Assembly (NCBI RefSeq): GCF_000003815.2
Contig: NC_049987.1
Location: 10,058,452-10,122,451 of the forward strand
Direction of reading: 5' to 3'
Source: Branchiostoma floridae
Taxonomy: Eukaryota > Chordata > Leptocardii > Amphioxiformes > Branchiostomatidae
DNA: 64,000 nucleotides
Part shown: in pieces, positions 10,354 to 20,700 of the stretch
How positions within the stretch are numbered: the first letter of the stretch is position 1
How the letters are laid out: the number at the start of each line of letters is the position of its first letter
Program-made: the position numbers and the translations under genes
Notes under the pieces: model-generated
Told to the model about the DNA's origin: nothing
Databases searched by the model: none
What the model saw: the letters and a program-made list of their open reading frames with translations, nothing else

Positions 10354-12081
10354 TAGTGACAAGGCACAAAGTTAGAAATAGGAAAATCGACCGTCAGTAT
10401 ACCGCAGGCGCTTAGAGTGAAATGAGGCCATTAGTCTAAGTTGAACCCCCTGATCTTAACTGCAAAGGGTAATTACATTTACGCCATTGCTGTCAAATGT
10501 TAGCGCTACTTAGCTGCATCCGTGGTGATGAGATGTGCAGATACATAATGAAATAGTGCTTCTCTTTGCAAATGTGTCTTGTTTTAAAGCTAGTATATTA
10601 AGATAATATGTACCAGTTTAATAATTTTAACGTGAAAGTTCATCTGTGTTGGTAGAAGTCATTATATAATTTCCAACACAAAAATTGGACCCAAATTTTC
10701 GACTGAACAGTACAAGTCTTTGTCAAAGAATGTGACGTCACGTTATGCAGATAGAACACGTGACTCATTGGGACATAGGTTGCAGGAATTCTAAGGCGCC
10801 CACCGTCTCTGTTCAGGGATGGTTGGAAAACTCTGAAGTAGATAGCTTCTTTGATCTCTTAAAAGTCTGGCTCTATGTCTAAGATTTTGACTTCGTCAGT
10901 TTAATAATTGCACTACCCCACTAGTAGTGTCCACTCAGCATAGTGATAAGCATGCTCTTCATAGACGGTGCCCTTTTAATCCAAATAGATTACTTTCTAG
11001 CAAATGCTACCTGATTCACAGCTTAAAATGAACGATAGGCAATGTAAGTGTAGACATGAAGTCTTGTCAGGTTCGCTTTATCGATTGTACACAGGACTCC
11101 AATGGTAACAAATGGCTTCTTGTCTTGTTCATTTCTGCACCATCAACTTGTAATTGGGAAAATCAAAGCCTTAAAGTCGAGAGTAGGAACCATTCATGGA
11201 GTGAAAACTGATGATAATCGAAGTGGAGACGGGAAGACTCACGCTGGTCATATGGGCTAAAGATATACAACACGCACGTAAGTCGACTATATTCCTTGTA
11301 CTTTTGGGTGGTTTTACCCTGTCGGTTACTGGAAAGCGTACGTCGAATTATGCATTAATCAAGCTTTGAATCGAACTTTTGAGACTTGTCAAGGCACTAC
11401 GTACATACGATACCTCTAGCTTTGCTGCAGGAGTCACTATGATTAAAGGTATTTGGCATTTTCAGTGTTCGTCTCCATTTCCATTTCGTGATCTTTACCT
11501 CTATTTAAAGAAGCCGCTTGGCAGGTAACTGCTGTCTCCACCCTATTAACGGAGATGGGGATACCATAACCCGAGGCGGTTCATTGTGAGCAACAGTCGT
11601 AAAATGAAGCAGACACGATCCGTTCCTGGAAGAATTGCCCTGTCTTCTCGTGTCTTCGGGGAGATCTATCTGGCAGACTTCGGCATTTCGAGTCTATTCT
11701 AAATCCCGTTGTCGCGACACGACCACCAAACCGCAAATTACGACATCACGGGACTGGTGCAGGGGTGAAATGCGGCATGGCCATACAGGTTCTTGTTTAT
11801 AACCCAATTTGTCGTCACTTTTGTCTGTGACAAATTTAGGCATGGTGAAAATTGGCAATTTTCTGGGTCGATTTCTCACGAAACGACTTTCAAAAGTGGC
11901 ATCTTTCCAAGACTTATGGAGATCCTCTAGTCTATACCAGATCTCTTAGCTGAATTTAAAAAGTTATAGAAATCGGACAATGGGGTACATGAATGAAGGA
12001 GTTGCCTGTACGGTTACTGGCCTCACCCGGGTATCCACAAAAGCAATGTGAAAACAGTTATTGACATTATTTAGCTCTTAT
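10354..12081. other. Intergenic or intronic, no supported gene
   Basis: A 53-codon ATG frame at about 11209-11370 crosses a GTAAGT and has no recognisable motif, so it is not called. Nothing else stands out. Confidence 0.4.
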
Positions 12082-13070
12082 GACAAGTTTGACAAGTTTT
12101 ATTACAGATGCACGGCATCGCAGCAGTAGCTGAATTGCGCCGTCATTTACAATTATGTACATTAAAACCAGCCATGATAAAATCTCTTCGTTATCTTACA
12201 ATCTTAAAAGGAAGTACAATTACAAGCATTTGAGAATTGTACCCATACTATTGAAGGGAACTCATCGTTCCGTGAGGATTATAAAAATAACGAAACGAAG
12301 GGTTGTCGTACAACACTATAGTTACATACAATCAAGTGTCTTATCAATGCAGTGAAACATACATTAGGATTAGTGCTCAGTTCGGGGGTAGTCACTTGTT
12401 CAGTAAGTTCACAAGATATGGTATAGGCGAGTTCTTGTATCTGTCCGTACGGCATAGTGGCATGTCCAGTTTCTCTGAGCTGCGAGTGGAACGTCCAGTC
12501 ACGTGCTGTCTGGATGGAGGGAGCCAGTCCCGGAACTCTGATCGTAGTAACGACTCCGCGAACGTGGCGCAGATACTGATTCGTCGGTCAGCTAGTGTGC
12601 TGAGGTCTAGTGTTGAAAGTGCTGAAGCATAGTCAGTGTAGTGAATTCCGAGAATGATTTTACATGCTCTCTTTTGGATTCTCTCCAGTTTTGCTGCCTG
12701 GTCCTTGGTTATTGACGAGTGCCACACAGGAACCGCGTACTCAAGGGAAGGTCTCACATACGACATGTATACCGACTTAAGGTCAGCGAGAGACACACCA
12801 AAACGCTTAAGCCGACGAAGCATGTACAATCTCCTGTTGGCTGACGTGAGCATGTTACTGACTTGAATGTTACATTTAAGGTCATTCTGCACAGTTAAAC
12901 CTAGCACTTTGACGTGTGACACGCACTTCAGGGGTTGTTCACTGATCATCAGTGGTTGCGGAGGGGGAGGTGCCTTCATGAAGCACACACGGAGTACGAA
13001 ACATTTCTTTGGGTTCAAAGCCATCTTGTGGTCGCTGACCCTCTTATCTACCAAATATTCACATTAAGTT
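12082..13070 (-). mobile_element. 5'-truncated CR1/jockey-like non-LTR retrotransposon
   Basis: This is a minus-strand copy of about 990 bp made of the C-terminal third of ORF2 (12392-13054) and about 300 bp of 3' untranslated sequence. Read on the minus strand, the 3' end is AATAAAACTTGTCAAACTTG. It therefore finishes in a short tandem repeat (CTTGTCAAA), as is usual for CR1-group 3' ends. The 5' edge at about 13070 is an abrupt truncation: the frame meets a stop just upstream. Target duplications were not identified. Confidence 0.8.
12392..13054 (-). pseudogene. C-terminal part of non-LTR reverse transcriptase (ORF2)
   Basis: A 220-codon frame without internal stops, which makes it the longest convincing protein in the window. 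From the N side it shows MALNPKKC and KVLGLTVQNDLKCN (the end of the palm), NRRLYMLRRLKRFGVS, YMSYVRPSLEYAVPVWHSSI (the thumb region usual in CR1/jockey enzymes), KLERIQKRACKIILG, and the C-terminal CRTDRYKNSPIPYLVNLLNK. The catalytic Y/FADD core and the endonuclease are missing because of the 5' truncation. In intact elements the enzyme copies its own RNA into DNA at the nicked target. The open frame suggests a fairly recent insertion. Confidence 0.9.
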
Positions 13071-13803
13071 CCCGCTTAGCGTAACTACTTAAAATCAGCA
13101 TTGTACAACGAGAGTTCATGCTTTTTCTAGCTAGGTTATGCACGACTTTGGCATTTGTCTATTATGTACCTGTTTAACCATTGTCGTCCGAGACAGATGG
13201 GTGCCAACAACAACCTGTGTAATCTGATGCATGAATGCTTCGTTTACTACCACTCCCAGGATCTCTTATTAGGTTCATTGAATGCATCATCGCTATCTAT
13301 ACGGCATCCCGGAGGAAGCTTGTTGCCAGATAACTCTTTAATCAAGTAGATGGATCTATGTTTATTCCATACGAAGTACAAAATACCTCGCCAATTACGG
13401 TTTCAAATGATGACAAAAATACTGTAATCAAGCATTAGATTGATCGAGTTTGCTTGACAATTTTATAAATCTTATATTCTGAGTGTCCGAAAAAAATCTA
13501 TATTTTCCATTTGTCTTATCTGCAACTAAGGTTAAAACCATTGCGTATATCTACATAGCACTCACCTCAAGACCAACTCCTCTTAGCACATGTGCTCCGA
13601 TGTTAGCTTTCACGATTCCCTGCACATATATATAGGGATAATTTAATGTCTGCTTATTACCCCTATAAATGAGTGCGCTGAATACTTCCCCTTACAGCGT
13701 CAGCGTCTACGTACTCAACAATTGCGCTCATTACAAGTGAAATTGTGATGGATTGCTGAGGAAGAAGATTACATAGACTGCCGCCTACAAGTCGCGGCTA
13801 AAG
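13071..13803. other. Intergenic, upstream of a possible promoter
   Basis: No gene seen. A second TATA-like sequence, CCTATAAATGAG, lies at 13665-13676. Confidence 0.35.
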
Positions 13804-13944
13804 TATATAAGGTCGCGCTGTCAGGCTGCCTGCAGGGACAGTCGTGTTCCTCTGCACCCCTGCTGCCTACTACCTTTTCAACAAAAGCGTGCTCCGGCTT
13901 GCTCTTAAAGTTGGCACCTCACAAGGCTGCCGTCTAAGCTTAAG
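13804..13944 (+). promoter_or_regulatory. Probable TATA promoter with noncoding first exon
   Basis: TATATAAG at 13804-13811 is followed about 25-30 bp later by TGCCTGCAGGGACAGTCGTG, where a start site is expected. The next 110 bp are GC-richer than the surroundings and contain no ATG. They end in a strong donor, GCTTAAG|GTAAGC, at 13944/13945. The picture is of a short 5' untranslated exon of a plus-strand gene. No following coding exon could be assigned; the assembly gap at 14780 may hide part of it. Confidence 0.4.
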
Positions 13945-14379
13945 GTAAGCAAACATCGTTCATCATATAAAGAACCATTCACATGTGTATACATGGGGAT
14001 CTGTACAAAATGAATGCTCTCGTCTAATGTGGTCAAGAGGTACTACTTTTTTGACTTACACTTGCTTTTACACAAGTTAATAAATTGATGTTTCGAGTTA
14101 TGACCTTGACTTTCTAGTGCACGGGGAGCTTTAGCTGTTTTTTTCATGTATAAGGAATATGCTGCGTACTCTAAGCTAGTAGATAATGCTATGTATATGA
14201 TTCTTAATGCAATTTTGCCCCTTTGAAACTTACTTTCATATTTTCATGTAGCCTTTACACATATGTTAAATGTTGAATTTCGAAAATGTGGAAAACACGC
14301 AGCTTCAACTCAAATGTCTTCTACAAACATTTAGAAATACACCTCGATACAATGTCAGGATGATGTTTAGATAGATTTC

Positions 14380-14530
14380 ACCCCACTGATTGTGTCCTCT
14401 AGCATCGATGAAACTGATGAAAGCCCACGGGCAGGTGATACCCAGGCTCGTTGCCAAAATCCAATAAACCAATTTGTAGCTACATGCTTCGCGTACGCCC
14501 GGATGAATTTGCTGTTTCACGAATCCTCCT
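14380..14530. repeat. Dispersed repeat (AATAAACCAATTTGT family), copy 2
   Basis: CCAATAAACCAATTTGTAGC at 14461 matches the 5.9-kb copy. The shared upstream block GCCCACGGGCAGGTGATACC begins near 14423. Frames at 14305-14580 on both strands lie in this repeat and are not called. Confidence 0.55.
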
Positions 14531-14779
14531 CGGATTTCCTCCGCCTGATGTACAAAGGTGATGAGTTCTACCAAATTTAAACAGATTTCTGTTGTACCGT
14601 GGACTGAATGCCAGCCGTTATATTTTGCAAAAGCGCTGGCTGACTATTGTGATTGTACACTACTGCTGATTGAAGTGAATTTTAAAATTCATAGCTGAAT
14701 CCCAATTTTTCGCACGAATCATATCAAATCTGATTATATCATCTAAGACATGTAAGATTTATAAGAAAAAGTGCTACAA

Positions 14780-14879
14780 NNNNNNNNNNNNNNNNNNNNN
14801 NNNNNNNNNNNNNNNNNNNNNNNNNNNNNNNNNNNNNNNNNNNNNNNNNNNNNNNNNNNNNNNNNNNNNNNNNNNNNNN
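14780..14879. other. Assembly gap of 100 N
   Basis: Exactly 100 N, the usual placeholder for a gap of unknown size. The translated frames across it are meaningless. Confidence 0.99.
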
Positions 14880-15146
14880 ATTGTAGCGTTGTTGTATTTG
14901 GTTGTATTTGGGTGGCTTCTGTTCTCCCAATATGGGGGCGCCGCATGCAAATGTCCTGCGATTGTTTACGTCTAATAGAAGTCCGGTCAGGATGGATATG
15001 CTAATAAACTGCTGCCCCACGAGTATGGCAGCTCCCCACATCATGGTTTTCTGGAGACTGGAGACATATCTTCTTGCTCGTTCACGACAAAAGAAAAGCT
15101 GTGAAAGGATAGACATGTATACATTGTACCAGGGAGTTTTCTTCAC
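14880..15146 (-). other. Unassigned open frame running into the gap
   Basis: On the minus strand an ATG at 15146 opens about 89 codons with no stop before the gap (MKKTPWYNVYMSILSQLFF at the start, then MMWGAAILVGQQFISISIL). The middle is hydrophobic enough for one membrane segment. The plus strand is also open over much of the same stretch, which weakens the case. It may be a repeat-derived frame. No family is recognised. Confidence 0.2.
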
Positions 15147-15361
15147 GTTGTACCATGAGTATTAATCATTTTGCGGGAAGAAATGGCCAACGTGAGGAAT
15201 TTGTGCAAAGGATATTGGGAAACTACGGAGAGATCTGGCGGGCGACTCACGTCTCCCGTGCAGGTTCCGCAGAAAAAGTCTTTGGAACCAGGCCTCAAAT
15301 TGAAATCAACGCGGTATCCCGATTGCCAGGGGCCACTTATAATTTAGGCCGGGACCACTAG

Positions 15362-15724
15362 AAAACGACTTTGTGACATTTTTGGGACCGAAGAAAAATA
15401 ACCTACACCAGAATGTCAACCCGTCAAACGTTTTTCTAGCGCGCTACTCAGCGGCTTTCAACCCCCCCCCCCCCCTCCGATTGTGACAGCCCGCGTGGGA
15501 ACCCGGGACGCACTGATTCGTGGCTCCGCCCATCGCCTTTGATTTGTATTTAGCTATTTCCACGCGTGCACTTTTCCGCCGGTTCGCCGTTGAACCATTG
15601 GAGCTCTAGGAATTTCGTGGAACGAGCCACAAAATACAAAAATAAAGTCAGTTTCAAATGCATTTGCCGATCACAGTACCATTAACTTATATTCCCATCG
15701 ATTTTATTTCACTTTGCTTCATAC
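15362..15724. other. GC-richer intergenic block with a poly-C run
   Basis: It contains a poly-C tract of about 15 bases near 15461-15476 and a CpG-containing stretch with a GC-box-like GGCTCCGCCCATCG at 15523. It could be a regulatory region, but no transcript start is supported. Confidence 0.3.
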
Positions 15725-15986
15725 TTCGTTCCTTTTCGTTCCTTTTCGCACTTTCGGTACTTTCCTTTTCGTTCCTTTTCGTTCCTATCCAATCTGTTCG
15801 TTCCTTTTCGTTCCTTTTCGCACTTTCGGTACTTTCCTTTTCGTTCCTTTTCGTTCCTATCCAATCTTTTCGTTCCTTTTCGTTCCTTTTCGCACTTTCG
15901 GTACTTTCCTTTTCGTTCCCTTTCGTTCCTTTTCGCTCCTTTTCGTTCCTTTTAGTTCCTTTTCGCTCCTTTTCGCACTTTCGGTA
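15725..15986. repeat. Two-level minisatellite (TTCCTTTTCG units)
   Basis: The basic unit is the 10-mer TTCCTTTTCG. It is organised in a higher-order unit marked by CGCACTTTCGGTAC at 15747, 15819, 15891 and 15974, giving spacings of 72, 72 and 83 bp. A CCTATCCAATCT block separates higher-order units. The pyrimidine/purine strand asymmetry is almost complete. Frames over it (a phenylalanine/serine-rich one on plus, a lysine/glutamate-rich one on minus) come from the repeat. Confidence 0.95.
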
Positions 15987-15989
15987 CAC

Positions 15990-18900
15990 CGCAAAAGATC
16001 ATCATTTTTTACAAGTAAGCATAGTTTTCTTTCTTTAAAACATCTGCTATTATTTGTAATGACTTAGTAGATTCGTACCTTAGACCAAAGACGGTGACTT
16101 TTTATTGTGTTATATTACTCTTAAGCTATGAATGGCCGTTCTAGTTATCTACAAAAGATATAAACTAATTTATCTCAAATTTATCTAAAATTAAAGATAC
16201 GATATTTGTCATTCAGAATGGAAAACAGTACAAACCAACAACACTCAGTCCCCAAACGTCCTTGGAAGCCTGTTCACCTTACTTAACGTAGCAGTCCTTA
16301 AATAGAAGGTTACCTCCAGGAAGAAGACTCTGATCTGGCGCCATCCATCAATCCTGCACCTTAACTTGCTATTTCTTAAGATAACAGCAGGTATAAGTCA
16401 AACATTTATATAAGACTTAGTGCTAGTGGGTATGGCATAATGTGAAACATTGAGCTATCATAAATAGATTATACAGAAGGGAGCAAAATGAAGCAATTCC
16501 CCAAGTTACGACCATGTAGTTATCAATGTAGTTTTTAATCTTGTAAGCTGGGACGGTTGTACGTCAGTATGTCAATTTTGTCGCATTACTAAGGTGATAT
16601 CTAAAATAGTATAGGCGCGTCAAAAGGTGTTATCATATGGCATTGCGTTTACCAACTAACTTTCCTTATAAAAGCTCACACGTATATAAATTATTTTGAG
16701 ACTTTAAAAGCTCCATTGGTGCCCAACTACAAATATTCCTGGACTTCTTCACATTACAATTTACCAAGCAACATACAGTAACATGTATTCGTCCATCATT
16801 ACAAATCTAATTACATTAAAATTTATGTTAGCCTTTATGGTCGACATTGTTGGAATGTTATAGTTGCTCATTAATCTAACAGTATGATCATTAACTACTT
16901 ACATTCAAGCAAAGTATGCACAAGCGGTAATTAGAATTTGTAAGAAAAGTTTTTCCAGCACACCACCGATACCCCGTAGTCCCGTACTAATGGAAACAAC
17001 CTCTCACACCCAATCTGTCCCGGTCACCATGTTGAACGAAGTCGAACCACTCTACTGGCTGTGGTTGCAGGCCTCGTGCCCAGCATGGACGCACACTGCA
17101 TTATTAATCGCCCATATGAAAAATTCACTGTGCTCCAATACATCTACCTTGCTCAGAGGGTCAATTGCTGGCAAGGTGATAATAGGATTTGTACAATCGT
17201 CCGTTGTATTGCCTAAGGTGGGTCGATACTGAGACACTTGCATTGACCTTGTAGTACCTCTTTCCTTAGTGTGGTCAATTAAACACAATACCATCCATGC
17301 CGTTTGTCACAGAAATGCTAAGACGTACTAAGAGATGCTGACAGTCTGTAATTATGGTAGGTTGGTGTAGGACACATGTTTTTGAGCTGCAGGCATTTGG
17401 CCAAGTCATACACCAATACTTGGCAATAGGTTAACTGCCTGTATCAATACTACCTGTATGCATTTGTAACAATAAGACATAAAGTTGGTAACGTTTAAGA
17501 GAGCACTGGGTGGTGCAGTGCTTTGCTAGCATAAAGTTCTGTCAGAAAAAAAGGGTACCATTGTCATTGCATGCTCTTCAGACCGAATAAAGAAGATAAT
17601 ACATATGAAGGAAAATATGGAGGTCCTTTTGCAAAACATGAATAGTCGTCTGCTCCTGGTCACATAAAGAATCATTAAAGCTTAGTTGTGAATTAGTCCA
17701 TAACTAATGCCTTATAAGACCGTTCATATCACATACTTCCACTGTAAACCTTAAACGTAGGAATGATGTGAAAACTTTTAATGATTCTGCATCATGAGAC
17801 AGTCTGGAGCCTGTCCCCGTTGCCAATTTTATGCCTCGGTGAATGTACCCGTAAAAATCGACATGCCATTCCAGAAGAATGGTTAATAATAGCGTTTGCT
17901 CTCACAGACTTCACATTAAAGTAACTTCAAGAGAACGCTAACTACTATGGAATATGCTTTAGACCCTCAAAAAGCAGTAACTCAACATAGATGAAGGGAG
18001 GAGTAAAACCAGCTCATAGTAATTCAACTAAATACCACACAGAACGTTACTGATGCAGAGAGTTTTTTTTTCCAAATGGATCTTCACATTCCACTTGCAA
18101 CATCTTAGAAAGCTGTCATTTGTCATTAGCTCTTAAACAAGTCTTCCTTTCCTTTGGGACCAGACATATACTCATTACCCCCATGGGGAATTCTTATGCT
18201 CTCTGTACCTTCGACAGGATAAAACGTTCCTATGATGGAAATTTATTACCAAAGGGATAAAAAGCCCTCCAATCCCCGAAGACACTACCTCGCAGGTTAC
18301 GGTCATAAGTGAGTAGCATAAGTTGCTAAATCGATTTCAACTTTTGCCATTGACACACATTCATCTAAAACTATGCCAATATGTTTCACATTAACTAGAA
18401 AATAATGGTTTCGTTGTTTCAATACGTATTGTTCGTACTGCAAACATCTGTATGACAGATAGGCGCAATTGCACCTTTAAAGTACATGTACTGTATAACA
18501 AATCATCCTGTTCGCCCTGCATATTACCGTTTACTAAGTATTTAGTTTGAATCATGAAGCTAAAGGACAGTCGAGGACTTTTAACGCACACTTAAGAGTT
18601 CAGTCCAGTCACCATCAGAGTAACATTTCTACAGGAAGTAACCGTGAGTGTTGCGTTAAAACTTATCATCCTACTGCACAGGCCTTGCACTCAATGGTAT
18701 CTCAGCATAGCATCACTAACGTCTGAGTTGTCGACATTTACGAAGGAAAGTTCAATGATAGACTGGTGTGACTCTTTGGAGATTTGACATTATGTTATAG
18801 TTTCTGCGATCTATTTGGTGTTGAGCTCGTTATAGTATCCTTCAGGCATAGACGATATTAGTAATCATTGTCAGTATGTCTTCGATGTTCTTCAATAGTC

Positions 18901-19800
18901 TCTAGAAATCAATTTTCAAAGAAAGCGATATGCTTGCTGAAGCAAGTCAGCTTTCGCATACTTCATGCCATGTTTGAAACACATTGTTACTCAATGGTAC
19001 TTTTACCCCCTGATTCTTTAGTAAGTTTTGACAGAATAAAAATGTAGTACCAAGTTTCCCGGATATTACAGGATCTTGTAATACTATGTTTGTTATCTTC
19101 TAATCTAAGCAATATTAGATGCACGTACGTACAGTGACTTGTAATATGACTGTATCAGTTGATCACCGCTAGACCAGACTCAAGCCACATTTACCAATAG
19201 GATGTATTAATCACCCCGGATTCCATTATCGCTAGGATATGCCTAATGTACTTTAAGACTCCTCGTGGCACTTTTCCCATAATGGGAACAGCATTACGTG
19301 CTTAATTAGATCCAAGATGCAATCATTTACCATTGACCTCTTTTATAAACGACAAAATAGCAAGAAAGTCTTAATTTTACCAACGATTTCCGTTCTTTGA
19401 ACACTCTCAGTATGTGTATGTGTTTTAGGCTTAAGTACCTCACATGGATCATTAGGTGAGGCAATGTTAGCATCAACTGAAGCCAATATAGTATTGCCCT
19501 TCATTCATTTCAACATGCCATGTGCGGTAAGGTCTGCGTCCCTGAGGGATCCTAATGCCTCATTACGTTTTAATGGCGTAGCGCCTCGTGGAAAGCTAAC
19601 CGGGGTGTACATTGCAGAACAGCACTCTAAATTGTCTACCTTTTACGGCAGCTATTGATTTTTGTCAGGGATCAGTTTGCATGGTGGTCGTCTGTTTTGA
19701 CAAGGCTGACAACTGTTCCTCTTGGCACGATCGAAGTACAGCATAATGATGGAGTCTTCGATCTGCTGACATCAGCGATTTGCTTCTGTTTTTTATTGAG
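15990..19800. other. Intergenic or intronic, no supported gene
   Basis: Two opposed 80-codon frames at 16990-17294 overlap fully and carry no motif. A stretch near 17160-17220 (GGATTTGTACAATCGTCCG) resembles 44240-44258 and may be an old dispersed repeat. Plus-strand frames at 19464-19658 and 19655-19885 are unrecognised. The rest shows nothing. Confidence 0.4.
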
Positions 19801-19955
19801 GACTTTTCAAGAGAATCCATGGTGTCACCTTGCTAGGGGAAGGATGCATATTGACAGGGAAATCGAATCAGATTCAAGACCGTGAAGTCTACAGACACAT
19901 ACATGGTCACGTTAGGGACCCATCTACAAGGCTGGTCCACAACGATTTTGAAAAG
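19801..19955 (+). CDS. Candidate internal coding exon, family unknown
   Basis: A strong acceptor (CTTCTGTTTTTTATTGAG|GA) precedes 19801 and a consensus donor (GAAAAG|GTAAGC) follows 19955. Between them one frame stays open for 51 codons (phase 1 in, phase 0 out). It encodes a hydrophilic peptide containing LLGEGCILTGKSNQIQDREV and then RHIHGHVRDPSTRLVHNDFE. There is no in-frame ATG, which fits an internal exon. The same frame has a TGA just before the acceptor, so the open stretch coincides with the splice sites. I recognise no domain, and no partner exon was found. An open run of this length has roughly a one-in-ten chance of being random, so the splice sites carry most of the weight. Confidence 0.4.
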
Positions 19956-20526
19956 GTAAGCCTTTATTCATTCTAGCATATGGAACTTTCAGTTACGGTC
20001 TCGCGGCAACGTAAGACGCCATCCAGCGATTTTTACCTGAAAAATTCTAGTATTTTTTTTTACTCTTTTAAGGTTACTTACTACCTTACACAAAGACAAT
20101 TTGATATAGGAAATATGCTGTTTACTTGATTTGTATCTGTTTTTAAATTTAGATGTAATCATGTTGATCATGTTTAACGTACAGAGCCCAAGAGTATAGA
20201 TTTAGTAACTAAAAAGGTTCGTATGATCAAGAAAGATTCTGAACACTTTCTTGGACGTCAGGTCCGATGATAATGCTTAAGACCTTTCTTTGATGATATC
20301 TTAAAGACACGACCAGCGAGTTTTCTTGCATCGCACACAATACCACTACCCTAAGTTGACATATTTGAGAATATGACATAATCTATCAGACCTTGAATCT
20401 CCATGTAAATAGCTTTAAGATGCATCTGGGCTGGTAAGTGCCTTTGGGGACGCCGTTGAGTACAAAGTGCGCCGCGATGGCTGCCCTGCCTGCGTGAACA
20501 GCCATTCTGATGAGCACGATGAAAGC
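19956..20526. other. No gene seen
   Basis: AT-rich sequence with no supported feature. It may be intron if the preceding exon is real. Confidence 0.35.
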
Positions 20527-20700
20527 AGCACTTACAGCTACGGGCTCCGTTCAGGTCAGCAAGCCGAATGACTCACGACCTGCTTACTAGGAAGCGGTGT
20601 GGACGCAAATGGACCTGTCAAAAAGTAATTCCCCCTACCCTTCACATCGTAGGGAGAAATTGAGCGCCCAGGGTACAAATGTATTGTGCCGGTAAATAAC
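20527..20700 (+). repeat. Dispersed SINE-like repeat, copy 1
   Basis: It shares an ordered series of blocks with 38170-38332 and 51491-51685: AGCACTTAC, then a CAGGTCAGC..GAATGA block, then ACGCAAATGGACCTGTCAA, ending near CCGGTAAATAA. Order and spacing are preserved although identity is modest. No RNA polymerase III box was recognised. Confidence 0.5.

Noticed and set aside
11209-11370. 53-codon ATG frame (MIIIEVETGRLTLVIWAKDI at its start)
   Set aside because: No motif, no promoter or linked exon, and length within chance expectation.
12303-13067. Plus-strand frames of 66-109 codons
   Set aside because: They are antisense shadows of the minus-strand reverse-transcriptase fragment.
15658-16067. 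Frames of 100-126 codons rich in phenylalanine/serine (plus) or lysine/glutamate (minus)
   Set aside because: They are by-products of the TTCCTTTTCG minisatellite and all frames stay open together.
17160-17220. Similarity to 44240-44258 (GGATTTGYACARTCG)
   Set aside because: Too short and decayed to define a repeat family from two copies.
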